13,329 nt of DNA from Akkermansiaceae bacterium (GTDB taxonomy: Bacteria > Verrucomicrobiota > Verrucomicrobiia > Verrucomicrobiales > Akkermansiaceae): positions 1 through 13,329 of the forward strand of contig JARFPV010000512.1 of assembly GCA_029288115.1 (NCBI GenBank), read 5' to 3'. Every line of letters begins with the position of its first letter. Within the stretch, counting starts at the first letter, position 1. The notes under the pieces are model-generated. The model saw only the letters and a program-made list of their open reading frames with translations. It was not told the DNA's origin and did no database searches. The position numbers and the translations under genes are program-made. This document shows positions 1-6,671 of the stretch, one piece after another.

Positions 1-482
1 CGGTAGCCAACGTTGCCGGTGCCGAGTTTGAGTTCTTTACCGATGTTTCCGTAGGATAGTTCTTCGTGATATTTAAGTTGGATGAGAGCCCGGTCATCGG
101 GCGGAAGCTCCTCGATGAGAATTCGCAAGGTGCCAATCGCCTCCATGCGCCCCAATTCATCGTCGGGATGGTCTTTGGCGGACGGTTTCTGGTCGGACTC
201 ATCGGTAAGTGCTTCGCGTTTGTGTTTTCTGAGGTGGTTCAGGCAGAGGTTCCGGGTGGCTCGGTAGAGCCAGGCTCTTGGGGTTTTGATGTCTTTCCAA
301 TGCTTGTGGAGCTTGAGGAACGCGTCCTGGACGATTTCCTCGGCGATTTCACGGCGCGCAACGATCCCGTATGCGTAGCGCAGCAGCGGTGTCTCTTCGG
401 TGTCAAAGAGCTCTTCGATGCTGGTTTTTTCCGCAGATCTCAGGCTTTCGGGGATGTTGGATTGAAGGCGCACAATTTTCAT
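1..482 (-). CDS. ECF-type RNA polymerase sigma factor, 3' end beyond the window
   Basis: Reading the minus strand from ATG 482 gives 160 open codons with no stop before the left edge. Residues about 20-87 look like sigma region 2: AEEIVQDAFLKLHKHWKDIK is the helix that contacts the -10 element and the core enzyme, followed by PRAWLYRATRNLCLNHLRK. Residues about 107-160 are region 4, with LPPDDRALIQLKYHEELSY and then the start of a helix-turn-helix ending GNVGYR. Only the last 20-30 residues should be missing. There is no room for regions 1.1 or 3, so this is the ECF group. Start 482 is preceded by AAGG at a 5-nt spacing. An in-frame ATG at 512 would add ten residues (MPAPEPNKAQ) but has no Shine-Dalgarno. 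It diverges from lpxC. A cognate anti-sigma factor, if there is one, would lie left of the window, so the signal it answers to is unknown. Confidence 0.93.
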   Translation of the reverse strand, partial: MKIVRLQSNIPESLRSAEKTSIEELFDTEETPLLRYAYGIVARREIAEEIVQDAFLKLHKHWKDIKTPRAWLYRATRNLCLNHLRKHKREALTDESDQKPSAKDHPDDELGRMEAIGTLRILIEELPPDDRALIQLKYHEELSYGNIGKELKLGTGNVGY

Positions 483-525
483 TTGTGCCTTATTTGGCTC
501 CGGTGCAGGCATTTTGTGACATCAT

Positions 526-542
526 GTCTTACTGAGTGAGAC
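526..542. promoter_or_regulatory. Near-palindrome upstream of the sigma factor gene, possible operator
   Basis: GTCTTACT-G-AGTGAGAC has two 8-bp arms around a single central base, with one mismatched pair. It lies 44 bp upstream of the sigma factor ATG at 482, or 14 bp upstream of the alternative ATG at 512. A dimeric regulator could bind there. No -10/-35 pair stands out beside it, and a palindrome of this size can arise by chance, so it is a weak candidate. The rest of 483-650 holds the lpxC promoter candidate and nothing else recognisable. Confidence 0.2.
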
Positions 543-615
543 ACACCAGAAAAGAAATCCTTGGAAGAATTATGGATTTTTTTCAAAACCGCTGAAGATG
601 ATGCTCGGCAAAGGC

Positions 616-644
616 TTGTCATTGCGACCTCCGTGCCCTATACG
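616..644 (+). promoter_or_regulatory. Candidate sigma-70-type promoter of lpxC-fabZ
   Basis: TTGTCA at 616-621 and TATACG at 639-644 are separated by exactly 17 bp. They match the TTGACA/TATAAT consensus at five and four of six positions. Transcription would be expected to start about 6-7 bp after the -10 box, at about 650-652, which is the ATG at 651. The mRNA would then be leaderless or nearly so. This agrees with the lack of any Shine-Dalgarno before 651. Found by eye only. Confidence 0.45.
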
Positions 645-650
645 GTGTGA

Positions 651-1964
651 ATGTCCGCCGAGATGGAACACACAGTCGCCTCCGCTGCCACGCTGGAGGG
701 AACGTCCCTACACACAGGGGAAAAAGTCAGTTTGACCGTCAAACCCGCACCTACGGGGCATGGTTTCAAGTTTCGCCGCGTCGATCTGGACGACCAGCCG
801 TTTATTGATGCGGATGTCTCCAAGGTTCAGACGGTTGAGCGCGCCACCACCTTGGCCGAGGGATCCGTTAAGGTGCACACCGTAGAGCATATTCTCTCAG
901 CACTTTGTGGCATGGGTGTCGACAACGCGATCATCGAGATGGATGCCAACGAACCACCGATTGGTGACGGATCATCCAAACCCTACGTTGAACTGATCAA
1001 AAAAGCGGGTCTCGAAGAACAGGACAAACCACGCAAGGTCTGGGAGATCCGCGAGCCGATCCATTTGGAAACCAAGAACGGGTCGTTGGTTACGATCGTT
1101 CCTGACAAAAAATTCCGCGTCTCGTGCACGAATATCGGCCCTGAGGGTCGGTTCACCCAGTTTTTCTCTAGCGAAGTAACACCGGAACTCTACGAAAAGG
1201 AAATCGCACCCGCCCGCACCTTCGTTTATTACGAAGATGTGAAGCCTCTGTTAGACAAAGGTCTCATCAAGGGTGGCAGCCTTGAGAATGCGGTGGTCGT
1301 TCGTGGCGAGGAGGTGATGAGCAAGGAGCCGATGCGCTACGAGAACGAGTTTGCCCGCCACAAGGCACTGGATATGATTGGCGATCTGATGCTCTCTGGA
1401 AAACGTATCATGGGTCACGTCATTTGTGTGCGACCCGGACATGGTCCTAACACCCAGATGGCCGCCACGCTCAAGCAGGAATACATGCGTATGCGCACGA
1501 TGGTTCCTCCGCTGAAAATCCCCGAAGGCGAGGGTGTATTGGACATCAACGAAGTGATGCAAATCCTGCCGCACCGCTATCCATTCCTGATGCTTGACCG
1601 CGTGGTTGATTTCGAAGGCGACAACAAGTGCACGGGCGTAAAAAATGTCACCATCAACGAGCCGTTTTTCCAAGGCCACTTCCCCGGCCATCCGGTGATG
1701 CCCGGCGTGCTTCAAGTCGAGGCGATGGCGCAAGTGGCCTCCATCCTTCTGTTACGCAAGCCGGAGAACCAGGGTAAGATTGGCTACTTCATGAGTGTGG
1801 ATAAAGTGAAATGGCGTCGTCCGGTATTACCCGGTGACACGCTCTTTATCGAGGCCGAGATCCTCAAGGTTCGCCGCAACATCGCCTCGGCGGTTTGCCG
1901 CTGTATCGTCAATGGAGAGATCGCCTCATCCGGGGAGCTGAAGTTCGCACTCATCGACAACTAA
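651..1964 (+). CDS. lpxC-fabZ: Bifunctional LpxC (UDP-3-O-acyl-GlcNAc deacetylase) / FabZ (3-hydroxyacyl-ACP dehydratase)
   Basis: A 437-aa fusion of two cytoplasmic enzymes. The LpxC half (about residues 5-280) removes the acetyl group from UDP-3-O-acyl-GlcNAc, the committed step of lipid A synthesis. It shows HTVEH (76-80; E79 the expected base, H80 a zinc ligand), HKALDMIGD (237-245; H237 and D241 zinc ligands) and GHGPN (H264, the catalytic histidine). After a linker of about 17 residues, the FabZ half (about 298-437) dehydrates 3-hydroxyacyl-ACP. It shows LPHRYPF (H308 catalytic), GHFPGHPVMPG and LQVEAMAQ (E357 catalytic). All key residues of both halves are intact. Such fusions are known in Bacteroidetes, Chlorobi and Verrucomicrobia. 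Start 651 is used; ATG 663 (MEHTVAS) is the start more typical of LpxC and remains possible. lpxA follows after 7 bp, so the two are probably co-transcribed. Confidence 0.97.
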   Translation: MSAEMEHTVASAATLEGTSLHTGEKVSLTVKPAPTGHGFKFRRVDLDDQPFIDADVSKVQTVERATTLAEGSVKVHTVEHILSALCGMGVDNAIIEMDANEPPIGDGSSKPYVELIKKAGLEEQDKPRKVWEIREPIHLETKNGSLVTIVPDKKFRVSCTNIGPEGRFTQFFSSEVTPELYEKEIAPARTFVYYEDVKPLLDKGLIKGGSLENAVVVRGEEVMSKEPMRYENEFARHKALDMIGDLMLSGKRIMGHVICVRPGHGPNTQMAATLKQEYMRMRTMVPPLKIPEGEGVLDINEVMQILPHRYPFLMLDRVVDFEGDNKCTGVKNVTINEPFFQGHFPGHPVMPGVLQVEAMAQVASILLLRKPENQGKIGYFMSVDKVKWRRPVLPGDTLFIEAEILKVRRNIASAVCRCIVNGEIASSGELKFALIDN

Positions 1965-1971
1965 TTTTCGG

Positions 1972-2745
1972 ATGATTCACCCAACTGCCATCATCGACCC
2001 CACCGCGGAAATTGCCGACGGCGTGGAGGTCGGGGCCTACAGTGTTGTCAGTGCCAACGTAAAAATTGGTGAGGGTAGCGTGTTGAAATCGCATGTGGTG
2101 ATCGAGGGGCACACGACCATCGGCAAGAACAACACCTTTTTCCCTTTTTCAGCGATTGGGCAAGTCACACAGGACCTCAAGTATGTCGGAGAACCCACCG
2201 CGCTGATCATCGGTGATCATAACACATTCCGAGAGAACACCACGGTTCACCGCGGCACCACGGAAGAAATCCCTACCCGCATAGGTGACCACAACCTTTT
2301 CCTCTCCTATGCACACGTTGCACATGACTGCCAGGTCGGCAACCATTGCATCTTATCGAATAATGGAACCCTCGGAGGGCACTGCCAGCTGGGTGACTAC
2401 GCCATTATTTCCGGGCTATCAGGCGCGCACCAGTTCTGCCGCATTGGTGAACACTCGCTGGTGGGTGGCTGCACCAAGATCGTTCAGGATGTGCCGCCAT
2501 TCATGATTGTCGACGGCAGCCCGGCTGCAGTTAGAAGCCCAAACCTGGTTGGGCTACAGCGCCGTGGATTTGACAAAAAGGAAAGGCGCTCAATTAAGAA
2601 TGCTTACAAGGAGCTTTTCCTGACCAAGGAAAACAGCCTCGGCGCTATCGTCGAGGAACTTGCCGCTACGGATGCAGCGAATGAGCCACACGTGGCGCGA
2701 CTGATCGAGTTCATCCGCAGTTCCGAGCGTGGCGTGATCCGCTAG
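1972..2745 (+). CDS. lpxA: Acyl-ACP:UDP-N-acetylglucosamine O-acyltransferase LpxA
   Basis: This enzyme transfers a 3-hydroxyacyl chain from ACP to UDP-GlcNAc, the first step of lipid A synthesis, in the cytoplasm. The protein has 257 residues (E. coli LpxA has 262). Residues 1 to about 185 are imperfect hexapeptide repeats of the left-handed beta-helix, starting IHPTAIIDPTAEIADGVEVG. The rest is the alpha-helical C-terminal domain with GLQRRGF (194-200). AHVAHDC places the catalytic histidine at H118 (E. coli H125). H153 in AHQFC and R197 match E. coli H160 and R204 with the same offset of 7. With that offset the acyl-chain ruler residue, E. coli G173, is G166 here, which favours a C14-class hydroxyacyl donor. 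The gene begins 7 bp after lpxC-fabZ with no clear Shine-Dalgarno (CTAATTTTCGG before ATG), so it may depend on coupling. Its stop is 3 bp from the stop of lnt, which converges on it. Confidence 0.97.
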   Translation: MIHPTAIIDPTAEIADGVEVGAYSVVSANVKIGEGSVLKSHVVIEGHTTIGKNNTFFPFSAIGQVTQDLKYVGEPTALIIGDHNTFRENTTVHRGTTEEIPTRIGDHNLFLSYAHVAHDCQVGNHCILSNNGTLGGHCQLGDYAIISGLSGAHQFCRIGEHSLVGGCTKIVQDVPPFMIVDGSPAAVRSPNLVGLQRRGFDKKERRSIKNAYKELFLTKENSLGAIVEELAATDAANEPHVARLIEFIRSSERGVIR

Positions 2746-2748
2746 CCG

Positions 2749-4584
2749 TCACATCTGCCGCTTCATGCGTTGCCGGACGATGGTCACAGCCAGTGATGCC
2801 AGCATCAGCCAGGGAAACCAGTCACCTGCAAGCGCATAGAGCGTGACCGGACCTTTCACCGGTGCATATGCATGCCCGTATAGTTGATCCCGGGTGAAGT
2901 GGTTGCCATTTTCATCCTCTACAACTTGGCGATCGCCCGTAACGGGGTCCACCAATGAACCGGTAGCGGAAACAATACCGCTCACACCGGTGTTGGCACT
3001 GCGAATCATGGGGCGGCGAAGTTCAATGGCGCGGAAGCGGGCGTTTGCCATGTGTTGGGCTGCAGCCTCACTCTCCTTGAACCATCCGTCGTTGGTGACA
3101 TTGATGATGACCTGTGGTTTGGCGCGGACAAATTTTCTTGTTAGGCGACCCACCGTGTCCTCATAACACACACAGGGGATGACTTGCATGTCCCCCTCTC
3201 CTGTTGGAAGAACCAGTGGATCGGTCGATTTACCCTGACTAAAATTCCCTCCAAAATCTTCACCTGCGGAAAACTTGAACAAGTCAGCCAGGAATGGAAG
3301 TTCCTCTCTGAAGGGAATCGCTTCTCCAAAAACCACCAGATGCATTTTGCGGTAGGTCACTGCACTTTGAGCTAGCGGCTTGCCGGGTTTCACGGCCACG
3401 ATGCTGTTGTACTGACCGCCATTCTCTTTCCACTTGAGCATTTCCCCTTCGTGCTCGGCCTCAAACTCATTCATCCCGGCAATGAGAGTGAAGTGACCAA
3501 GCGGGCGGATTTCGTTATCGATTAAATGCTGCACCTCACCGTAAAAATAGTGCCCCGCTTCACCGTCGACAAAGAGAAGTGGGCGGGGTAGCGAACTTTC
3601 TGGCCAAATCACAAAGTCGGGATGCTTGAGTTCCACCTCTCCTTCAGCGGCCTCAACAGATTTTTTGTTAGATTTTTCCAGCGCTTGCATCCCGAGCTCC
3701 GTGCCTTCGCGATACCCCTCGATAATTCTAAACGCAGCTTGTTCATCCCACTTGAGAGTCTGCGGTATATTTTCCTGAACCAGCAACACACGGAGCCGCT
3801 GGGTCTCCCATGATGCGACATCGCTTGCACGCCAGATTCCGTAGCAAAATTGCAATGCGAGCAGAAGTACCGCCACACTGAAGTCAAGACGAGGCTTAAG
3901 CCTACCTGCATTCGCCTCCTTGGCCAGTCGCCTCCCCGTCTGAATCAGCACAGCACTCATGAATACCGGCATGAATGAAAGTCCTGTGACGCCCACAAGA
4001 TCCGCTGCCTGCGCCAGCACCGGTGTGTCATGAAACGCGACCCCTAACCCGTTCCACCCAAATCCGGTAAACAGCCAGCCGCGTAACCACTCGATACCCA
4101 CCCATGCGGCGGCATTGATGAAAGCGAAACGAAGTGAACGCAACGAGTCGCCAAGCGCCCCACCAAGCGGAGCCACGGATTTTGCGGCAGCTTGCTTGCT
4201 TGCAATTTTTGCCTCGATGCCTTTTCCCTTGTTAGAACCATCATCTTTTTTGGCTGATTTTTTTCGCCATGGATTCCCCACACTAACAGCAACGGAACCC
4301 CACAAGCCGAAATACAGCGCTAGAAACGCCGCAAGGCCAATGGCACCCAGGCCACTGACCGTCCAGAGCCACTTGAGATTAAGCAACCAGAATGCCAGAC
4401 CAGCGAGGTAGCCGATCAAAAAACCATAACGCTTCTTTTTACCACGCCAGATAGCAGGAAGTAGGGGCAGCATCCACAGCCAAACGAAACCCGACACATT
4501 CCATCCGGGGAAGCAGAGCGCCAACAGCGCACCGCTGACAATTGCCGCAATAAGCGGCCACAGGGATGTGAGTTGCTTTTTCAT
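2749..4584 (-). CDS. lnt: Apolipoprotein N-acyltransferase Lnt
   Basis: This inner-membrane enzyme adds the third acyl chain to the N-terminal cysteine of lipoproteins. From ATG 4584 it has 611 residues (E. coli Lnt has 512). The first 260 or so carry several hydrophobic segments and the family signature GFGWNGLG (174-181). A nitrilase-type periplasmic domain follows with the triad E329 (WPESSLP), K413 (YRKMHLVVFGE) and C473 (CVCYED). A last membrane segment ends the protein. The extra length is mainly a Lys/Ser/Ala-rich loop at about 104-145 and a charged stretch at about 300-320 ahead of WPESS. The reading frame is open back to ATG 4611, but that extension (MRPCRPTVS) lies inside a hairpin repeat and looks accidental, whereas MKKQLTSLWPLIAAI at 4584 resembles a normal Lnt N-terminus. 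The gene lies 93 bp downstream of the phosphohexomutase gene on the same strand, with a REPIN-like element filling most of the gap. Confidence 0.96.
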   Translation of the reverse strand: MKKQLTSLWPLIAAIVSGALLALCFPGWNVSGFVWLWMLPLLPAIWRGKKKRYGFLIGYLAGLAFWLLNLKWLWTVSGLGAIGLAAFLALYFGLWGSVAVSVGNPWRKKSAKKDDGSNKGKGIEAKIASKQAAAKSVAPLGGALGDSLRSLRFAFINAAAWVGIEWLRGWLFTGFGWNGLGVAFHDTPVLAQAADLVGVTGLSFMPVFMSAVLIQTGRRLAKEANAGRLKPRLDFSVAVLLLALQFCYGIWRASDVASWETQRLRVLLVQENIPQTLKWDEQAAFRIIEGYREGTELGMQALEKSNKKSVEAAEGEVELKHPDFVIWPESSLPRPLLFVDGEAGHYFYGEVQHLIDNEIRPLGHFTLIAGMNEFEAEHEGEMLKWKENGGQYNSIVAVKPGKPLAQSAVTYRKMHLVVFGEAIPFREELPFLADLFKFSAGEDFGGNFSQGKSTDPLVLPTGEGDMQVIPCVCYEDTVGRLTRKFVRAKPQVIINVTNDGWFKESEAAAQHMANARFRAIELRRPMIRSANTGVSGIVSATGSLVDPVTGDRQVVEDENGNHFTRDQLYGHAYAPVKGPVTLYALAGDWFPWLMLASLAVTIVRQRMKRQM

Positions 4585-4590
4585 ACTTAC

Positions 4591-4671
4591 GGTAGGGCGG
4601 CATGGCCTCATGCCGCCGCAGGGTTCGATTGATTTGTTGATGGCGGAGGGTTGAGGCCAACCCGCCCTACC
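4591..4671. repeat. REPIN-like element: two inverted GTAG-hairpin units
   Basis: Unit A (plus, 4591-4617) is GGTAGGGCGG then CAT, GGCCTC, ATG, CCGCC. It folds into a perfect 9-bp stem (4596-4604 with 4609-4617) around the loop GCCT. Unit B (minus, 4671 to 4642) is GGTAGGGCGG then GTT, GGCCTC, AAC, CC-TCC-GCC. It has the same stem and loop apart from a 3-nt bulge (TCC). The three variable stem bases differ between units (CAT/ATG against GTT/AAC), yet pairing is kept. The GTAG ends point outwards and 24 bp separate the units. The element lies 6 bp beyond the phosphohexomutase stop and 6 bp before the lnt ATG. A GTAG tetranucleotide followed by an imperfect hairpin, in inverted pairs, is the hallmark of REP doublets moved by RAYT transposases. 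No RAYT gene is present in this window. Confidence 0.8.
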
Positions 4672-4677
4672 AGAATG

Positions 4678-6615
4678 CTAAGCCATGCGTTGCTTTGCAT
4701 CGGCCTCCAGCGCCGCCCAGAGCGACTCCAGACCGGCCGCCACTTTCGCTTTACTCGCTGCGAGATCGTCAGAGGGATCGTCTTTTCCAAAGAGGTAGTA
4801 CTTGATTTTTGGTTCTGTTCCGGACGGACGCACCGCACAAGATCTGCCATCATCCAGATCGATGATGAGCATTCCTTCTTTAGGGATCGGGTCACCTTCG
4901 ACGTCCTCAAAGTCATCCTTGGAAAAATCACGCACGCGACTAACAGCAGCACCATCAATCTCAGTCGGCGGATTGTCAGAATATGATGCCGCGAGTGACT
5001 TGATCTGGGCTGCTCCGTCCGCGCCTTCCATAACCATTGCCTTGCCAAGCTCAAGATGGTAACCGAACTCGCGGTAGAGATCATCCATCAGCGCTGCAAG
5101 GCTTTTGCCTTCGCTCTTCGCGTAGGCGGCGAGCTCGGCAAACATCACAGCAGCCCCGTTTCCGTCTTTGTCGCGGATGGTGTCGGTGCCCAAATAGCCG
5201 TAACTTTCCTCACCTCCGAAGATGAAAAAGCGCGAGTATTCCAGGCGCAGATCCCGGCTCTGCTCGGGTGTAAGCTTCCGATAATCACCTTTTTTATCGG
5301 CAGGTATGGTGTCCTCGTATTTCTGAAGTTTGTCAGCAATGTATTTGAAGCCTGTCAAGGTATCGACAATACCCACGCCGTACTTCTCGGCGATAGCGCG
5401 CTGGAGGTCCGTGGTGACAAACGTCTTGACCAGCACAGCACGGCTGCGGTTTGAGTCGGTAACAATACCCTGATCAAAGAATGTCTTGGTCCGATACCAC
5501 GCCATCAGCGAGCCAATCTGGTTTCCTGTCAGCAACTGCATCTTGCCTTCATCATTTCTAACAGCCACACCCATGCGGTCACAATCCGGGTCGGTACCAA
5601 TCACAATTTCCGCACCCTCTTTTTCGGCCAGTTCAATTCCCATGGCTAATGCCGGAGCGTTCTCCGGGTTGGGAGAATCGACCGTCGGGAAACGGCCGTC
5701 CTGGACGTCTTGCTCGGGAACGGTAAGCACCTCAAATCCGAGCTCGGTCAAAAGTGGCACAATGCAGTGACCTCCCGTGCCGTGAAGGTTGGTGAACACG
5801 ACCTTGGTGCCACCACCCTCGAGCAGATCGGGGCGGAGCAGCAGTGACTTGGAATCATCCATGTAAACACGATCAGCATCCGCTCCAAGCACATGCACCG
5901 TGCCCTGGTCACTCTCGGGCAGGGACTCGTAGGCTTCGCTGGTAATCGCGTTCACCTCGGCAATCACACCGGAAGCATTGGGCTCAACCAGTTGTGCGCC
6001 TTGATTGAAGTATGCTTTGAAACCATTGTCGTGCGATGGGTTGTGGCTTGCCGTTAATACCACACCTGCATCGGCATCAAGCGAGCGGATCGCGTAGGAA
6101 ATCTGGGGCGTGGCACGTGCCCCATCAAACAGATGCACATCGCATCCGAGCTCGGTGCATATTTTCGCGCAGAACTCTGCAAAATCGCGCGAGAAGTGGC
6201 GCGTATCGTGGCCTAACACAAAGGCTGGTTTCCGATCCACCCCCTGCTCAGCCAAATATTTCTTAAGATAAATTATCATCCCTCTGATAGCGCGGCTGAC
6301 GTTGTAAAAATTCATCGATGCCGTTCCCACACATGGATGCTCTGGGCGCTCATTCGGACCTCCGACACCCTGCTCGGCAGAAGTCACGACCCGACCAATC
6401 GTCCTGCCGCGCAATCCGCCGGTTCCAAATGCGAGCGTCTTGAAAAACCGGTCGTTCAGCTCGCTCCACTCACGTTGTTCTACCAGCTCGTTAATTGCAG
6501 CCGCCGCCACCGGGCTGGTAGTGCCATCAAGCAGGGCGATAATGTTGTCGCGTGAAGACTCAAGCAGATCACCTGCCGATACCGCGGTATTTAATGAGGA
6601 AGACAAATCAGACAT
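4678..6615 (-). CDS. Phosphoglucomutase/phosphomannomutase (alpha-D-phosphohexomutase family)
   Basis: This cytoplasmic enzyme interconverts hexose 6- and 1-phosphates through a phosphoserine. From ATG 6615 it has 645 residues, slightly longer than the usual 550-610 of the PGM2-like subgroup. Motifs appear in the expected order: AFGTGGLRG (62-70); the catalytic loop TASHNPSHDNGFK with S190; the magnesium loop TDPDCDR (D342, D344, D346); the sugar-specificity loop GGEESYG (467-473); and the phosphate-binding loop RPSGTEPK (596-603) in domain 4. All four domains look intact. The frame is open back to 6678, but that extension runs under the divergent methyltransferase start, and MSDLSSSLNT at 6615 is the more natural N-terminus. 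Whether glucose or mannose phosphate is preferred cannot be read from the sequence. With lnt next door it probably supplies sugar-1-phosphates for cell-surface glycans or for storage carbohydrate; that role is inferred. Confidence 0.94.
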   Translation of the reverse strand: MSDLSSSLNTAVSAGDLLESSRDNIIALLDGTTSPVAAAAINELVEQREWSELNDRFFKTLAFGTGGLRGRTIGRVVTSAEQGVGGPNERPEHPCVGTASMNFYNVSRAIRGMIIYLKKYLAEQGVDRKPAFVLGHDTRHFSRDFAEFCAKICTELGCDVHLFDGARATPQISYAIRSLDADAGVVLTASHNPSHDNGFKAYFNQGAQLVEPNASGVIAEVNAITSEAYESLPESDQGTVHVLGADADRVYMDDSKSLLLRPDLLEGGGTKVVFTNLHGTGGHCIVPLLTELGFEVLTVPEQDVQDGRFPTVDSPNPENAPALAMGIELAEKEGAEIVIGTDPDCDRMGVAVRNDEGKMQLLTGNQIGSLMAWYRTKTFFDQGIVTDSNRSRAVLVKTFVTTDLQRAIAEKYGVGIVDTLTGFKYIADKLQKYEDTIPADKKGDYRKLTPEQSRDLRLEYSRFFIFGGEESYGYLGTDTIRDKDGNGAAVMFAELAAYAKSEGKSLAALMDDLYREFGYHLELGKAMVMEGADGAAQIKSLAASYSDNPPTEIDGAAVSRVRDFSKDDFEDVEGDPIPKEGMLIIDLDDGRSCAVRPSGTEPKIKYYLFGKDDPSDDLAASKAKVAAGLESLWAALEADAKQRMA

Positions 6616-6625
6616 TTCGCGCTGG

Positions 6626-6653
6626 ATGATAGGGGGAGAACATGAGATTGCAA
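6626..6653 (-). promoter_or_regulatory. Candidate promoter of the phosphohexomutase gene
   Basis: On the minus strand, TTGCAA (6653-6648) and TATCAT (6631-6626) are separated by 16 bp, each a fair match to the sigma-70 consensus. The predicted start, at about 6619, leaves a leader of only about four bases before ATG 6615, which has no Shine-Dalgarno. The candidate lies wholly inside the 42-bp divergent gap and overlaps the ribosome-binding region of the methyltransferase gene on the other strand, so the two genes could interfere. Confidence 0.35.
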
Positions 6654-6671
6654 CCCCGTGCTGAGCCATAA
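6642..6671 (+). other. SD-preceded short ORF overlapping the methyltransferase start
   Basis: AGGGGG at 6631-6636 followed by AGAAC precedes ATG 6642, the best ribosome-binding site seen in the window. That ATG reads only nine codons (MRLQPRAEP) and stops with TAA at 6669-6671. It is one base out of frame with the methyltransferase, whose first usable start is GTG 6658. It may be a leader peptide coupled to the methyltransferase, the real start disrupted by a one-base insertion, or coincidence. Confidence 0.3.

Noticed and set aside
66..539. 157-codon open frame on plus across the sigma factor gene
   Set aside because: It is antisense to a well-supported ECF sigma factor with both conserved regions, and its translation shows no recognisable family.
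552..584. AAGAAATCC paired with GGATTTTTT, a possible terminator
   Set aside because: The stem is A/T-rich with a loop of about 13 nt, and no gene on either strand ends nearby.
1251..1733. 160-codon open frame antisense to lpxC-fabZ
   Set aside because: It lies wholly within the conserved fusion gene on the other strand, is His-rich in a way typical of a reverse-frame reading, and has no known motif.
4585..4611. Longer Lnt start at 4611
   Set aside because: The extension MRPCRPTVS is encoded by the repeat hairpin, while the normal Lnt N-terminus begins at 4584.
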